A stretch of 64,000 nt of DNA from positions 14,707,501 to 14,771,500 of the forward strand of contig OZ020307.1 of assembly GCA_963971305.1 (NCBI GenBank), written 5' to 3'. This DNA comes from Arcuatula senhousia. Its lineage: Eukaryota > Mollusca > Bivalvia > Mytilida > Mytilidae. The position numbers and the translations under genes were made by a program. This document shows positions 31,000 to 41,749 of the stretch, piece after piece; position 1 is the first letter of the stretch, and every line of letters begins with the position of its first letter. The notes beneath the pieces were generated by a model. It saw only the letters and a list, made by a program, of their open reading frames with translations. It had not been told where the DNA came from and ran no database searches.

Positions 31000-32560
31000 C
31001 ATTTTTTTCTTTTATTTGAACCGCTTTTCTAGCCATTCATATTTTTCATTGACCATGGCCGTTTTACGCTTTCAATCCAAATTTGTGCTTTATCTACTAA
31101 AACATTGACAAGTGTTTGTCCTGCGTCATCTTACCATACGTCTACTAGTTAACCGCAAGTAAAGACAAATATGGAGTTCCAATTTTATTTATGTTTCCTG
31201 TGAAAGTAAGCATTGGATATTAATTGTTAAATGATGTACTTAACTATTTGGCAATCGATTCATTTGTCTACTAAGGGTTGTCAAGACAGTATTTTCCGCT
31301 TGTCCTCTTAATTTACGATTATTATTTTTTCAAAAGAAAATTGTATATATAATGATTGTAAATTCGGCTCTACATCTTTATGTCGATGGTTTATTTCGTG
31401 TTTTTTTGTACTTTAATCTCCGTCCTTATTCCAACTGATTTGACGTCAAAAATATAAAAAGGTGTGCAAAATTAATTATGTTTTCTCGACTTAATGATGA
31501 AAGGCATCAAATTAGATATTAATTAATTATACATAAATACAAGTATGATATAGGCAACTGAACTACAAAAGAAGGATGGGTTGCGATTAGTCTCTAATTT
31601 GGTTTATCTTTAGTCAATTATAAAATCGTCGTAAAGCCTGTTACATTATTTTGTAGACAAATTGTGTGGCTCATGAAAAACTATCTTTGGTAATTCTACA
31701 TAACAAAATGGGAATGGACCAAATTTTTATTAAAAAAATTGCATCTATTATATCAAGGAAGACCTTTTTCAAGGTGAATTTTGGTGCTAATAATTATCAA
31801 AAGATAAAGTTTGACAGTTTAAATTAAATTATTCATTTATTTATTTATTTATTAATAAATTTTATATGATTATTTTATACTAAGTTTGGGTACTTTTGTA
31901 TGGATGGTAATGTACTAACAATTGGTAACTCTTTGGCTGAGTATATCTGATGTTTTCTTAAATGTAAACGGGGAATCTCACAGGTAGAGCTGAGTGTAAC
32001 TGAGTGTATGAGACAATGTGTTAAGTAGAATAATTCTTTGATGACAGATGTTTTGGCCGCACAACAGAAACGACACAAGGTCTTTGGTTGTTGGCACTGT
32101 AAAATATATAAATAAAGTTTGAAAGAAACTTTTTTTTATGACTCTGGATCCACATGTATAATATGCGTGATCCAGGCCGACATGCCGTTTTATAGGAGAT
32201 TAACGAATTTAATTTATTAACCAATGAAAAATAAAAATCAATCAATTTTGCGGAATAATTTACCTTTTAGAACTTATTTTCTTGGGGGACTGATTTGTGT
32301 AAAAGGTCTATAATCCAAAACCCTTAACATACGGCTTAAGTGATAGATAAAAGAATTTAATACAATAGCCAAATTAGCATGTCATAGATTGAGACATTTT
32401 TCACAGGAAGGATTAATTGAATTATTACAGTCACTTTTATAAGAATTGCCGAAACATGTCCCCAGATAACATTTGACACTAATTACTTATACAACTTAAA
32501 AAGGAATTTAGACAAAAATAAAGAACATGAACAAATAAGAGAATGAAAATCAATATTATA
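31000..32560. other. AT-rich spacer
   Basis: The stretch contains an (ATTT)n run near 31833-31855. No gene is recognised; minus frames near 31875-32245 have no known domain. Confidence 0.4.
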
Positions 32561-32565
32561 TACAA

Positions 32566-33168
32566 CAGTCAGGGATCACCCTTGTAGCAGTGAATTTAAT
32601 TCACCTTTTCCAGTGATACAAATTCACTTCCTCAAGTAGATATGATTTCTAAACAATCTAAAATCACTTAAACAAGTGATTTTAGGCAAAATGTTAAATC
32701 TTTGATCATCTGTAATGATGGTATACAATTTTTTCATGTGGTCAGCAGAATTTTTCTTCTTAAGATCTAAATTGAAACTTTATGTATCAATCAAAATCAT
32801 CTGGGCGCAGAAGATTTTGAGAGGGCGCAGAAGCTTTGAAAATAGGTCCCTTGAGAAATCAAATGGCTATTAATTCGTACTTATTGTGTCTTTGAAGAAA
32901 AGAAATTTAATCAGACAAGCTATATCTATAATGATACCAATGAAGTGAAGAAATTGTAAATTTGTTCTTAAATAAACCAAATTAAAAGAAATTTCATTTA
33001 GTGGCTTTAATAATTTGATCATAGACATATAACCATGATTTGATAAATTAAAAGTTCACTGGAACAAGTTAAATTTATTCACTCAAAACTGTGTTCACCT
33101 ATATCAATGATTTGATTTTACTTGTTCAAATGAAACAAATTCACTTATATAAGAATGATCCCTGACTG
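32566..33168. mobile_element. MITE-like element, CAGTCAGGGATCA TIRs, 5-bp TSD
   Basis: CAGTCAGGGATCA (left) and TGATCCCTGACTG (right) are perfect 13-bp TIRs. TACAA flanks both ends (32561-32565, 33169-33173). The interior is packed with small palindromes on one theme: GTGAATTTAATTCAC near 32590, AAAATCACTT..AAGTGATTTT near 32662-32685, and AAGTGA/TCACTT boxes elsewhere. No ORF, so it is non-autonomous. Confidence 0.85.
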
Positions 33169-33179
33169 TACAAAAAACT

Positions 33180-34030
33180 TAAAAATGAGAAAACATGTTA
33201 ACTGAAATAAGAATGTTACAACGTCACAAAACTTTTACCAGAAAAGACATTTTATCATTAAAAAGGTTTAATAAATGTTTAATTATTAAACTGAATCAAA
33301 AGTAAGGTTGAAACATTAAAATAACTATTTACAAAATTTTAAAGAAAAACACACTATAAAAAAAATTCCATCGTATATATTACTAATTAAAACAACAATT
33401 TTGGATCTTAAAATGCGTCAATCTTAAGAAAACATGAGGTTAACGAAGTAATTTCAAATATCATTAAGCTATTGACTACCAGGTTAAATGATCTAATTAT
33501 TTTTTTGTTCAAAATGTCTTGTGCACGAAACAGGCTTGAAACTTAGACACGAAAATAAGTTCAGGAAAACAATATGGAGGAGGTTCTGCGTGCAAGACTT
33601 TACTTCTTGATCAGATAGTATTTCATCATTTTTCGTCACTTCCCCATAGGCAAAAAGATAAAAATATTTACGGTTGTTCATTTCAAGCATGAATCATGAT
33701 TTTCTATCAAAAATATGGATAAACTTGTATCCTTTATATTTACAGAAGTTTATTTTCAAAAAAATACAAACATTTATTCAAACGAGACACACTGTGACGA
33801 GACATTTTGTGGATTGCTTTAATCTCCGCTGGTTTATGCAGTCTGTACATTTATTCAATATCTCACTCGTCTATTTTGAGACACAGATTACAATGTAGCT
33901 TTGTCACAAAGGTAAAACATGATATTAATCCATCTCTAAAAGTCTCAACAACACCGACAATAAATAAACAGACAAGCACAAATAGACATAAAAATAGCCA
34001 ACGTCTTGTTAAGGAAATTAGTAAGAAAAG
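33180..34030. other. AT-rich spacer
   Basis: No gene or named repeat is recognised. Confidence 0.4.
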
Positions 34031-34035
34031 TCGGA

Positions 34036-34485
34036 TTAATAGATATTACTAGGAAAAACCCGCACCGATTCGCGGGAAAATCTCAATATCGTTGTGTTGC
34101 TTTAAAAAATAGACCACATTTGTATACATTTTTAAATAAACTTACCAATATAATCTATTATATATATAAACAAATCTTTTAAATATATAACATAATTAAT
34201 GGAAAAGTTTTGTGGGATTATTTTGCAATTGTCTGAAAACAGGGGAGATAATTTCAAACATTTCTAAAAGCGGAGGTAATTCCGGAACGATGACGGCCAT
34301 AGCGTTTCCGGATCAATTAATTAGCAAACTGCAGACATAATTGCATATGTGCTAATGAACTTTTCAAAGGGCACAACCATCCCCTATTTTTGATATATGA
34401 AGCTTAGTCTTAGCATTTATTGTTTAGGCTGCAACCCGGCTAACAACAAAAAAAACGCTTCGTTATTTTAGTAGTATAGATGGTA
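34036..34485. mobile_element. Possible MITE, ATAGATATTACTA...TAGTAGTATAGAT
   Basis: The two ends are inverted at 10 of 13 positions. CCCGCACCGATTCGCGGG just inside the left end forms a hairpin. The extent is uncertain. Confidence 0.35.
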
Positions 34486-34746
34486 TAAAACCTTAGACTT
34501 CTATTCTGATGTAAGTGTCCAGTAATAATTTACCTTTATAATTTTGCAATACATTGTACACGGTGAATAATGTGTCAATTTGCTGTGTCACAACATAACA
34601 ACATGCGTATATTGCAAAATTTCACGTATCACTTGCAAATTTGAAAATTGCTACCAAAATAAGACAAGTTCTAGTCAACTAAATGCTGTGAAAATTCATG
34701 ATTTTATTTTTATCATAGAATGGATTAATTTGACTGGTTTTTATTA

Positions 34747-36060
34747 TAGCTCACCTGCACCGAAGGTCCATGTGCATGAATTATTGCAATCACTTGGCAT
34801 CAGTCGTCGTTGTCGTCGTTTGTTCATAATTTGTTCAAAAATCTTCTCCTATGAAACCACTGAACAAAATTTAATGAAACTTGGTATGATTGATCCTTAG
34901 TGTGTCCTGTTGAGTTTCGATTTTTGATCCGTCGTATAAACATGACCTTTCCTAAAAAAAACTCCTGTTTTTGGCTTGTAATCAAAATAATAAGAGATAG
35001 AGAAAATCTGATGCAACCTTCTTTCTTCGATCAGCATCATGAGCTCTAAAAAGTCTCCACTGGGTTGAAGTTGTCAGATGACTCCTTATAGGGGATGATG
35101 GTCATTTAACGGTAAAAAAATAGCGTTTTTTCGTGTTTTTTTGGCCTATAGAATGAAAACTACTGCTGACAGAGAAAAGCTGTTGCTTACTTAATCTTTT
35201 AGCTGATTTGGACTCTACAATAGAAAATAATAAGATATGGACTAAGTGTACGCGACACAGCTCACATAACAAGCGGTACTTAAGAAAAACCACAATGGGA
35301 AACCGCCAGCAGCCTTCAACGAAGCCAGTAGGCGCTGCTCATGGTTCTGCAATTGGCCTTTGGTCTAAATAAAATGCATATAGACAAGTACAAACAAAAC
35401 ATTTGTCAAAGAGACCTGGCTAAGGACAGGTACATATAAAATGTGTCGGGATTAAACTAGTTTTTTTGGCCCCCTATCAATATTCCCAGACAATTAAAGC
35501 ACAAGAACTAAACATACAATAAGAATCAAATAAATCAAAGTTCAATTCCACTAGAGAGAACCTTAGACCCACATGGTCGAAGTTGTCAGATGACTTCTTA
35601 TAGGTGTTATGGCCCTGTAAGTTAAAACTGTGTTTTTACATGTTTTTGGTCTAAGCAAATAAAGAAAAACCGTTGCTTGCTAAAACCTTCAGCTGTTGAA
35701 GCTCTACAAAAGTCTCCATTAGGTTGAAGATGTTAGATGCCCTTTAAAGGTAAAAATGGCGTTTTTTCATGTTTGTGGCCAATAGAATGAAAACTATTGC
35801 AGATAGAAAAAAGATGTTGCTTGCTCAAACCTTCAGCTTGGTGTGAGCTCTTCAAAAGTCTCCTTTTGGTCGATGTTGTCAGATGGCCCCTCATAGGAAT
35901 TTTGGCCCTTTACAGGTCAAATTAGCGTTTTTTTTTCTAATGTTTTTGGTCTACAGAATAAAAACTATTACAGATAGAGAAAATCTGTAACTTGTTTAAA
36001 CCTTCAGCTTATGTTAAGCTTTAGACAGGTCTCTTTTGGATTAAAATTGTCACGTGATCC
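34747..36060 (-). mobile_element. F1 core-repeat element, minus copy
   Basis: Reading plus, it opens TAGCTCACCTGCACCGAAGG and (GTCGTC)n: the F1 3' hairpin and (GAC)n tract in reverse. Diverged core units follow (AAAGTCTCC..TTGTCAGATG.CCC.TATAGG.. CAGATAG.GAAAA.CTGTTGCTTG) at about 35050, 35560, 35710, 35860 and 36010. The R5 repeat is inserted at 35215-35375. The 5' hairpin end is missing. Confidence 0.75.
35215..35375 (-). repeat. Dispersed repeat R5 inside F1
   Basis: AAGTGTACGCGACACAGC..CACAATGGGAAACCGCCAGCAGCC..TTGGCC matches 3320-3540 in reverse. Confidence 0.65.
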
Positions 36061-36454
36061 CATATACACGTAGAAGAGTACCTAATGGCCCTAAGGACCA
36101 TAGAGGGCCCAACATGAGTCGAGAGTGTTGCGTTTCATGCCTGTAAAAGATGTGGACAGCAAAGTAGTGAACCACATAGTCTATATTTTCAGTCCCTACC
36201 GCACCTTCACCATTTTCCTTTAATTTTCTAAATTATTTAAATGTGTTTGTGTATTTTATTTTGTGTAATTTAAACCAGGGTCAATATTTATGTATTTTAT
36301 ATTCAACAAATACTCTTCATCTTGACTATGGTGTCCTCGGGGATGAAGAATAATGTAATTACGGGGAACCTCAAGATATGCTTTCCCTGGGCATCTTGAG
36401 GAAATTGTAACAGGATGTAATACAATAAATTAGTATTAATGGAAAAAAAAATCT

Positions 36455-36550
36455 AAATTATCTAGGGTGGCCCTCCTCCACGGGGGTTGTCAGGTCTAAT
36501 ACGGAAACCCTGACCGTCGACCATAGTGGGTCAACGTGTGTGGAGAATGC
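36455..36550 (+). repeat. SINE B/A internal fragment
   Basis: GGTTGTCAGGTCTAATACGG..CCTGACCGTCGACCATAGTGGG..CAACGTGTGTGGAGA matches the middle of the SINE at 45440-45500. Confidence 0.6.
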
Positions 36551-36573
36551 AATCAATGATTGGATTTTAAACA

Positions 36574-37917
36574 AGAGGCTCCCAGGACCCTGAATCGCTC
36601 ACCTGGTCTTGATGTTGACCCTATAGTTTTGTAGAGCTAAATGAGCTGAACATTAAAGCAAGCAACAGCTTTTCTCTACCTGCAATAGTTTTCATTCTAT
36701 AGGCCAAAAACACCATTTTTCACCTATAACCCCTATAAGGAGTCATCTGACAACTTCGACCCTATGAAGACTTTTGTAGAGCTAAATGAGCTGAACATTT
36801 AAGCAAGCAACAGCTAATCTCTATCTGCAATAGTTTTCATTCTGTAGGCCAAAAACATGAAAAATGGCTATTTTTCAGGGGCCGTAACCCCTATAAATGG
36901 TCATCTGACAACTTCAACCCTATGGAGAATTTTGTAAAGCTAAATGAGCTGAACATTTAAGCAAGCAACAGCTAATCTCTATCTGCAATAGTTTTCATTC
37001 TGTAGGACAAAAACATGAAAAATCGCTATTTTTCAGGGGCCGTAACCCCTATAAGGGGTCATCTGACAACTTCGACCCTATGGAGAATTTTGTAGAGCTC
37101 AATGAGCTGAACATTTAAGCAAGCAACAGCTAATCTCAATGTGCAATAGTTTTCATTCTGTAGGCCAAAAACATAAAAAAAATGCCATTTTTCAGGGGCC
37201 GTAACCCCTATAAGGGGTTATCTGACAACTTCGATCCTATGGAGACTTTTGTAGAGTTAAATGAGCTGAACATTTAAGCAAGCAACAGCTAATCTCTATC
37301 TGCAATAGTTTTCATTCTGTAGGCCAAAAACATGAAAAATGGCTATTTTTCACCTTTAAGGGGCTGTAACCCCTATAAGGGGTCATCTGACAACTTCGAC
37401 CCTATGGAGACTTTTGTAGAGTTAAATGAGCTGAACATTTAAGCAAGCAACAGCTAATCTCTATCTGCAATAGTTTTCATTCTGTAGGCCAAAAACATGA
37501 AAAAATGCTATTTTTCACCTTTAAGGGGCCGTAACCCCTATAAGGGGTCATCTGACAACTTTGACCAAATGGAGACTTTTGTAGAGCTTTTGATGCTGAA
37601 TCAGGAGCGTGGCCTCAGATTTCCTCTATCTCTTATACTTTTTGATTTATAAGCCAAAAACAGTAGTCTGACCCCCCTAGTCTATTTTTAGTAACGGCAG
37701 CCATGTTTTTTAACGGATTAAAAATCAAAACACAAGTTTGGTGCAGGACACCCTAAGGATCATTCATACCAAGTTTCATTAAATTCTGTTTGGTAGTTTC
37801 AGAGGAGAAGATTTTTGAAAATTGTTAACAGACGACGACAGACGACGACGACAGACGACGACGACGGACGCCAAGTGATGGTAATAGCTCACATGGACCT
37901 TTGGTCCAGGTGAGCTA
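36574..37917 (+). mobile_element. F1 core-repeat element, complete copy
   Basis: The 5' end is AGAGGCTCCCAGGACCCTG then AATCGCTCACCTGG. Six core units follow (see next entry), then a unique part with GGCAGCCATGTTTTTTAAC, (GAC)n at 37829-37868 and CCAAGTGATGG. The 3' end is a hairpin: TAGCTCAC A TGGACC TTT GGTCCA G GTGAGCTA (37885-37917). There is no ORF. Palindromic ends, core tandem repeats and a short microsatellite are the layout I recall for bivalve pearl/Helitron-like non-autonomous elements; the assignment is inference. Confidence 0.82.
36636..37586 (+). repeat. Core tandem array of F1, six units of 145-165 bp
   Basis: Unit starts (GAGCTAAATGAGCTGAAC) fall at about 36636, 36781, 36939, 37097, 37256 and 37421, with the last unit ending near 37586. 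Spacings are 145, 158, 158, 159, 165 and 165. Each unit holds AAGCAAGCAACAGCTAATCT, GCAATAGTTTTCATTCTGTA, CCGTAACCCCTATAAGGGG and ATCTGACAACTTCGACCC. Homogeneity suggests recent unit turnover. Confidence 0.9.
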
Positions 37918-37919
37918 AA

Positions 37920-38535
37920 AATAGGTAACAGACCGACGCAAAGACAGCCATCGTTTAATCAAATATACAATTTTGATACTAAATATTTTCAATGATGGAA
38001 GCTTTTATTTCACATTTGAGTATTTTTTTTATATATTCATAATATTATTTTTTTCTAATAACTATTTCCAATTCATATAAAGTAGGATTAAATCGCTTTT
38101 GCTAAAATTCTCACTAAAATTCAATTTAATATACAAACAAAAAGACATGAAAAATGAGCTTCAACTTCTTTAATGATACAAGTGACATTGTGTTTTCCCC
38201 CGTTTTTCTATATTCCTTATCAAATTTAATAAAACATATATTTAATTTTTCGCTTTTATTCGTTTTTACGCGAGATCACAAAGCATTATTAAACATTTAA
38301 TTGTTTAAGTCATTGTATCTCAGAATTGTTATATTGTATTTTTTCGGTTTTTAAAATGCAATATTCTCAGTTCTTTGAATAAAGTTTAAATTGCTTATTT
38401 TAGGAGTGAAAATTATTAAGTAATGAAAATAAAAGGGATGTCTTATTGATGTATGCATTGTAACAGTTACAAGTCATCATGAAAAAATCATATTAGTTCA
38501 GAAGTATTGTACCTAAACTAATAAGTTTAATAAGA
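37920..38535. other. AT-rich spacer
   Basis: Nothing recognised. Confidence 0.4.
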
Positions 38536-38539
38536 AACA

Positions 38540-39375
38540 AAGAGGCACCAATGGGGCATTCGAATACCGGTAAACACGAACAAGAAAAGCACGGAGAAAC
38601 ACATTCAACCGAACGGAAATTAGCAAAGCGTATCAAGTCGTATCAAGAGTGCAATCAGGTACTCCCGAAGAGTAAGCGGTTCTTATCTGCTATTTTGCTA
38701 ATTTCTATTCCAGTGTGTCCGGGTTCCGGGTGGCGAATAGGCCCGCAGCAGCGCTAAGCTTGTCGGTAAAAGTCCACTAAAGAGCGCTAAGAAACCTGAC
38801 ATCGGGTCAGACCGCTTTGCCCACAAAGCGACTGGGATGTGTGCCCCAGGTGGTTGAATGGGGCAGCCGTGACATCGAGAGATGCGGGGTCGTCAGGCGA
38901 TAATGCGGAAAACCTGACCGCAAACCATAGTGGTGCACCGTGTTGGGAAAAATGTCACGTTCCTCGCACGTTAAAGAACCCTGCTGCAGGTCTCGGTAAG
39001 AGTAGGACCCGTAGGATCCCTATGCATGAGGCTAACTTTCCTGTCCCTACCCATCATTCCTATTTCCAGTGGCAAACTCTCCTACCCGATTGGCCGTGTG
39101 TCCCCATTTCCTCCACTTCATCATCATTTCATGTTCATTGTATCACCACTTTCATGTTCATCTCCCGGATAAAACCGAAATCGTGCTGCTTGGGAGTAAA
39201 GCAATAACTAACTAACCAGTGTGTCGCATCCGATAAAGGAAGACAATACAAAAGTCTACGACAAACTAACATCTGCACTCATCTGAGAGACAGAAATCCC
39301 ATATTTGTTCACGAGTGCACGGTGTCTACCGTAAAATTAATTGAGTGGAGACAGAATAACCCTGTGTTAGCAATA
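38540..39375 (-). repeat. RT-element 3' end (minus), split by a SINE A
   Basis: AGAGGCACCAATGGGGCATTCG..ACACGAACAAGAAAAGCACG (38540-38719) continues after the SINE as GTGTGTCGCATCCGATAAAGG..GACAAACTAACATCTGCACTC..CACGGTGTCTACCGTAAAATT (39217-39375). It is the antisense of 56240-56590, where the same text encodes the RT C-terminus and tail. Confidence 0.8.
38720..39216 (+). mobile_element. SINE A inserted in RT-element tail, 9-bp TSD
   Basis: It starts at GGGTTCCGGGTGGCGAATAGG (a few head bases are missing or masked by the target) and ends GCAATAACTAACTAAC. CAGTGTGTC occurs at 38711-38719 and 39217-39225. The insertion point is defined to the base by the uninterrupted sister copy at 56355 (minus). 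Confidence 0.9.
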
Positions 39376-39574
39376 ACGTTAACACAAAAAAAAAATGTTT
39401 ATGTAACTTAGTACTTGAGCTGTTTTCAATATGATAGTTGCAAGTTCTTCACAGACTGTAAATGCCATTCTTATTGGTATAGATGCTAGACGTCTGTTCT
39501 TGTAGATTAGTTAGCCGCTAGCATTAGTTTTAAATTACTAAGTCATACTGGAAGTTAGCTAGTAATTGCTTTAT

Positions 39575-39925
39575 CTCCAGCCAGGCGGCACCCACTGGTG
39601 TACCAATTTAGTTACCGGTCAGGTTTTCGAATTATATTCCGATGACCTCTGCATCTATTATGACCCTATTAAACCTTCCGGGGCACACATCACAATTGCT
39701 CCGTTAGCAAAGCAGCCTGACAAAACGAAACGTCAGGTTCTGGACACTCTCATCCTCGGAAACCCAGGGGTTCTTCTCTCGCTCACTCATTCATCATTCA
39801 TTTAGCGAGAGAAGAACCCCTGGGTTTCCGAGGATTGGTCACTCTTTGTGGACTTTTTTACCGAAAAGCTAACCCTTCTGTGGGTCTATTCGCGAGCCGT
39901 TACCCACACGGGCATAGAAAATAGG
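39575..39925 (-). mobile_element. Diverged SINE A (minus) with a foldback insertion
   Basis: On the minus strand it reads GGTAACGGCTCGCGAATAGACCC..AAAGTCCACAAAGAGTGACC, then (after the insert at 39752-39835) AACCTGACG..TTTTGTCAGGCTGC, GATGTGTGCCCCGGAAGG and GAAAACCTGACCGG..TTGGTACACC, which is the SINE A order. The plus-strand frame beginning MLYLQPGG is a by-product. Confidence 0.7.
39752..39835. repeat. Perfect 32-bp inverted repeat, 20-nt loop
   Basis: Arms 39752-39783 and 39804-39835 are complementary at all 32 positions (core CCCAGGGGTTCTTCTCTCGC). CACTCT lies just outside both ends (39745-39750, 39840-39845), perhaps a target duplication. It interrupts the SINE A order, so it is an insert or an inverted duplication. 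Perfect pairing means it is young or under repair by conversion. Confidence 0.95.
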
Positions 39926-39974
39926 ACGTACTTATTGGGAATTCTATTTTCAAAAGTAAAAAAAGGCAAAGACA

Positions 39975-40130
39975 TAATCCGTCAAAACAGAATAAAAAGG
40001 CAAACACGAAGAAAAAGAATTTAATATTAAAAAAAACACACCCACAAAACCAAAATGCAACCAGCACAGCGATCTCTAACCGTAACGATAATGTACTCAG
40101 ATGTTTCGGAAAGGTAAGTTTGAGAAGACA
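39975..40130 (-). repeat. RT-element tail fragment (minus)
   Basis: GACATAATCCGTCAAAACAG..GGCAAACACGAAGAAAAAG..AACCGTAACGATAATGTACTCAG.TG resembles the tail copies at 49985 and 60240. Strongly diverged. Confidence 0.4.
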
Positions 40131-40199
40131 GCAACATGTTATACATATACTATAGTATATGTAATTTGTATCTGCTTTGCAAGGTTGTTTTTAAACGCG

Positions 40200-40375
40200 A
40201 CCATGCATGATTGAGCTTAGTCTTGTCGAAATCTACACTGGGTTAATTTTTGACATTTATAAACGTTAGCTAGATATTGCGTTCTATATACATGGGAACA
40301 CCTTGTTGTTTGTCCCTTCGGAAAGTCACAAAGGATTCTCGAGAGTCGAAAATTGTTTTTAGTGCCCTAGCCTTT
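40200..40375 (-). repeat. SINE C fragment (minus)
   Basis: TGAGCTTAGTCTTGTCGAAATCTACACTGGG..CATGGGAACACCTTGTTGTTTGTCCCTTCGGAAAG..TCGAGAGTCGAAAATTG follows the SINE C body at 12598-12770. No tRNA head remains. Confidence 0.6.
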
Positions 40376-40379
40376 TTAA

Positions 40380-41435
40380 AAAAATGATAACATAAATATT
40401 CTTCCCTACTCTTAGTAACATAACATTGCTAAATTTTTCGAGAGAATTTCTTGGTACCCAAATTATTATGTACATTGAACCATCCTTATATGTTAAAACT
40501 GACATCTAAAAAATTTAGTTTTATTAAAATATTGTTTACAAACTATATTTGGAGACAAATTAATCAGAATGTGTCAGTTATCTTAAAGATAACTGGTGTT
40601 TGCAGAATATTAAACGTAAATTAATTATTCAAATAATATTTCAATTTTAAGAAACGAAATTGAAGAAAAGAATAAATAATAGAATTAGAAATGTTCGTCA
40701 TTAAAAAGATGTTATTTTTTAAGTTCTGTTTAAATTGTCAGTTTTCTGTCATCTAAAATTTTGCTATACATCCCTATCAGATGAATAAAAATATTTTTAC
40801 CATCAAGTGCCTTGGCGTGAGGAAAATAATTTATTTTATTGATTTGAAGAATTCTGATCAAGAAACTTTAACTTTAAAACTAAACACTTAAGATGGTAAA
40901 TGACGACCCAAACAAGGCTCTCGAAATTTTTTCTTTTCCATATAAATTTAGTCCTTGCGAATGTAGATTAGAAATCCTAAATTTATGTCAACGATTTTGA
41001 TTTCTGATAATTACCCACCAATGTTTAATGCAGCATGAAACATTTACATCTACATGATAAAGGGATAGTAAGTAAGAATTAATACACCCTGAGAAAATAT
41101 GTCATATCTCATACAGTATTTCACAACCTTTTAATACATATATGTAAAGTTTAAAAAGGTAAAATGTGAAAATAGCTAACTACGGACTGCTAATATACTA
41201 GAAAATATCTTCCACTTTGAAAATGGTAGAAAAAGATATGTCTGCACCCCCTTCTAAAAAGGCTATTCATTTTTAGACAGATTTCAATATTTCCCTAGAC
41301 AGGTGACAATTCTGTTTTGGGAGTATCTTGTATGTCCAATTTTTCTCTTAATAATCACCTGTTCCTGAATAAAGAAAGATACGCCAAAATCATAAACTAG
41401 AAAAATATACTGATGGGTAAGTCCTGATTTTTCTA
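40380..41435. other. AT-rich spacer
   Basis: No gene or named repeat is recognised. Confidence 0.4.
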
Positions 41436-41439
41436 CTTC

Positions 41440-41745
41440 CAGGTGTACGGTACTGTAAGTTACAATTTAACAAAAAAAAAGTCCCTGTATAGTCCAAGAT
41501 ATGCCCGCAAAAGCACCGAGCTTGTCAATAAAAGCTCACTATCAAACGGACGGGTCAGACAGTTGTCCACAGAGCGACTGGGGTGTGGGTGGTTGTATGG
41601 GGGTAACCCCTGTCCCTTGCATACTTGTTTGAAAGGCAAAAATTCGAAGTCTTTCCTGAAACCCCTGCTGCAGGACTTGATTTCATGTTAATCTCACTGA
41701 TATAGTCGAATTCGCGTTACTTGGGGGTAAAGTACTAACAAACGT
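41440..41745 (+). repeat. Diverged SINE A
   Basis: GCCCGCAAAAGCACCGAGCTTGTCAATAAAAGC.., CCACAGAGCGACTGGGGTGTG.., CCCCTGCTGCAGG and TTACTTGGGGGTAAAGTACTAAC keep the SINE A order with large deletions. Confidence 0.7.
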
Positions 41746-41749
41746 TCCA

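Noticed and set aside
36636..37586. Regular array that could suggest CRISPR or a satellite
   Set aside because: Units are about 160 bp with no unique spacers and are bounded by element ends; this is a core array of a eukaryotic mobile element.
39566..39805. 79-codon ORF with protein-like composition
   Set aside because: Its sequence is a reversed SINE A copy plus one arm of the 32-bp hairpin.
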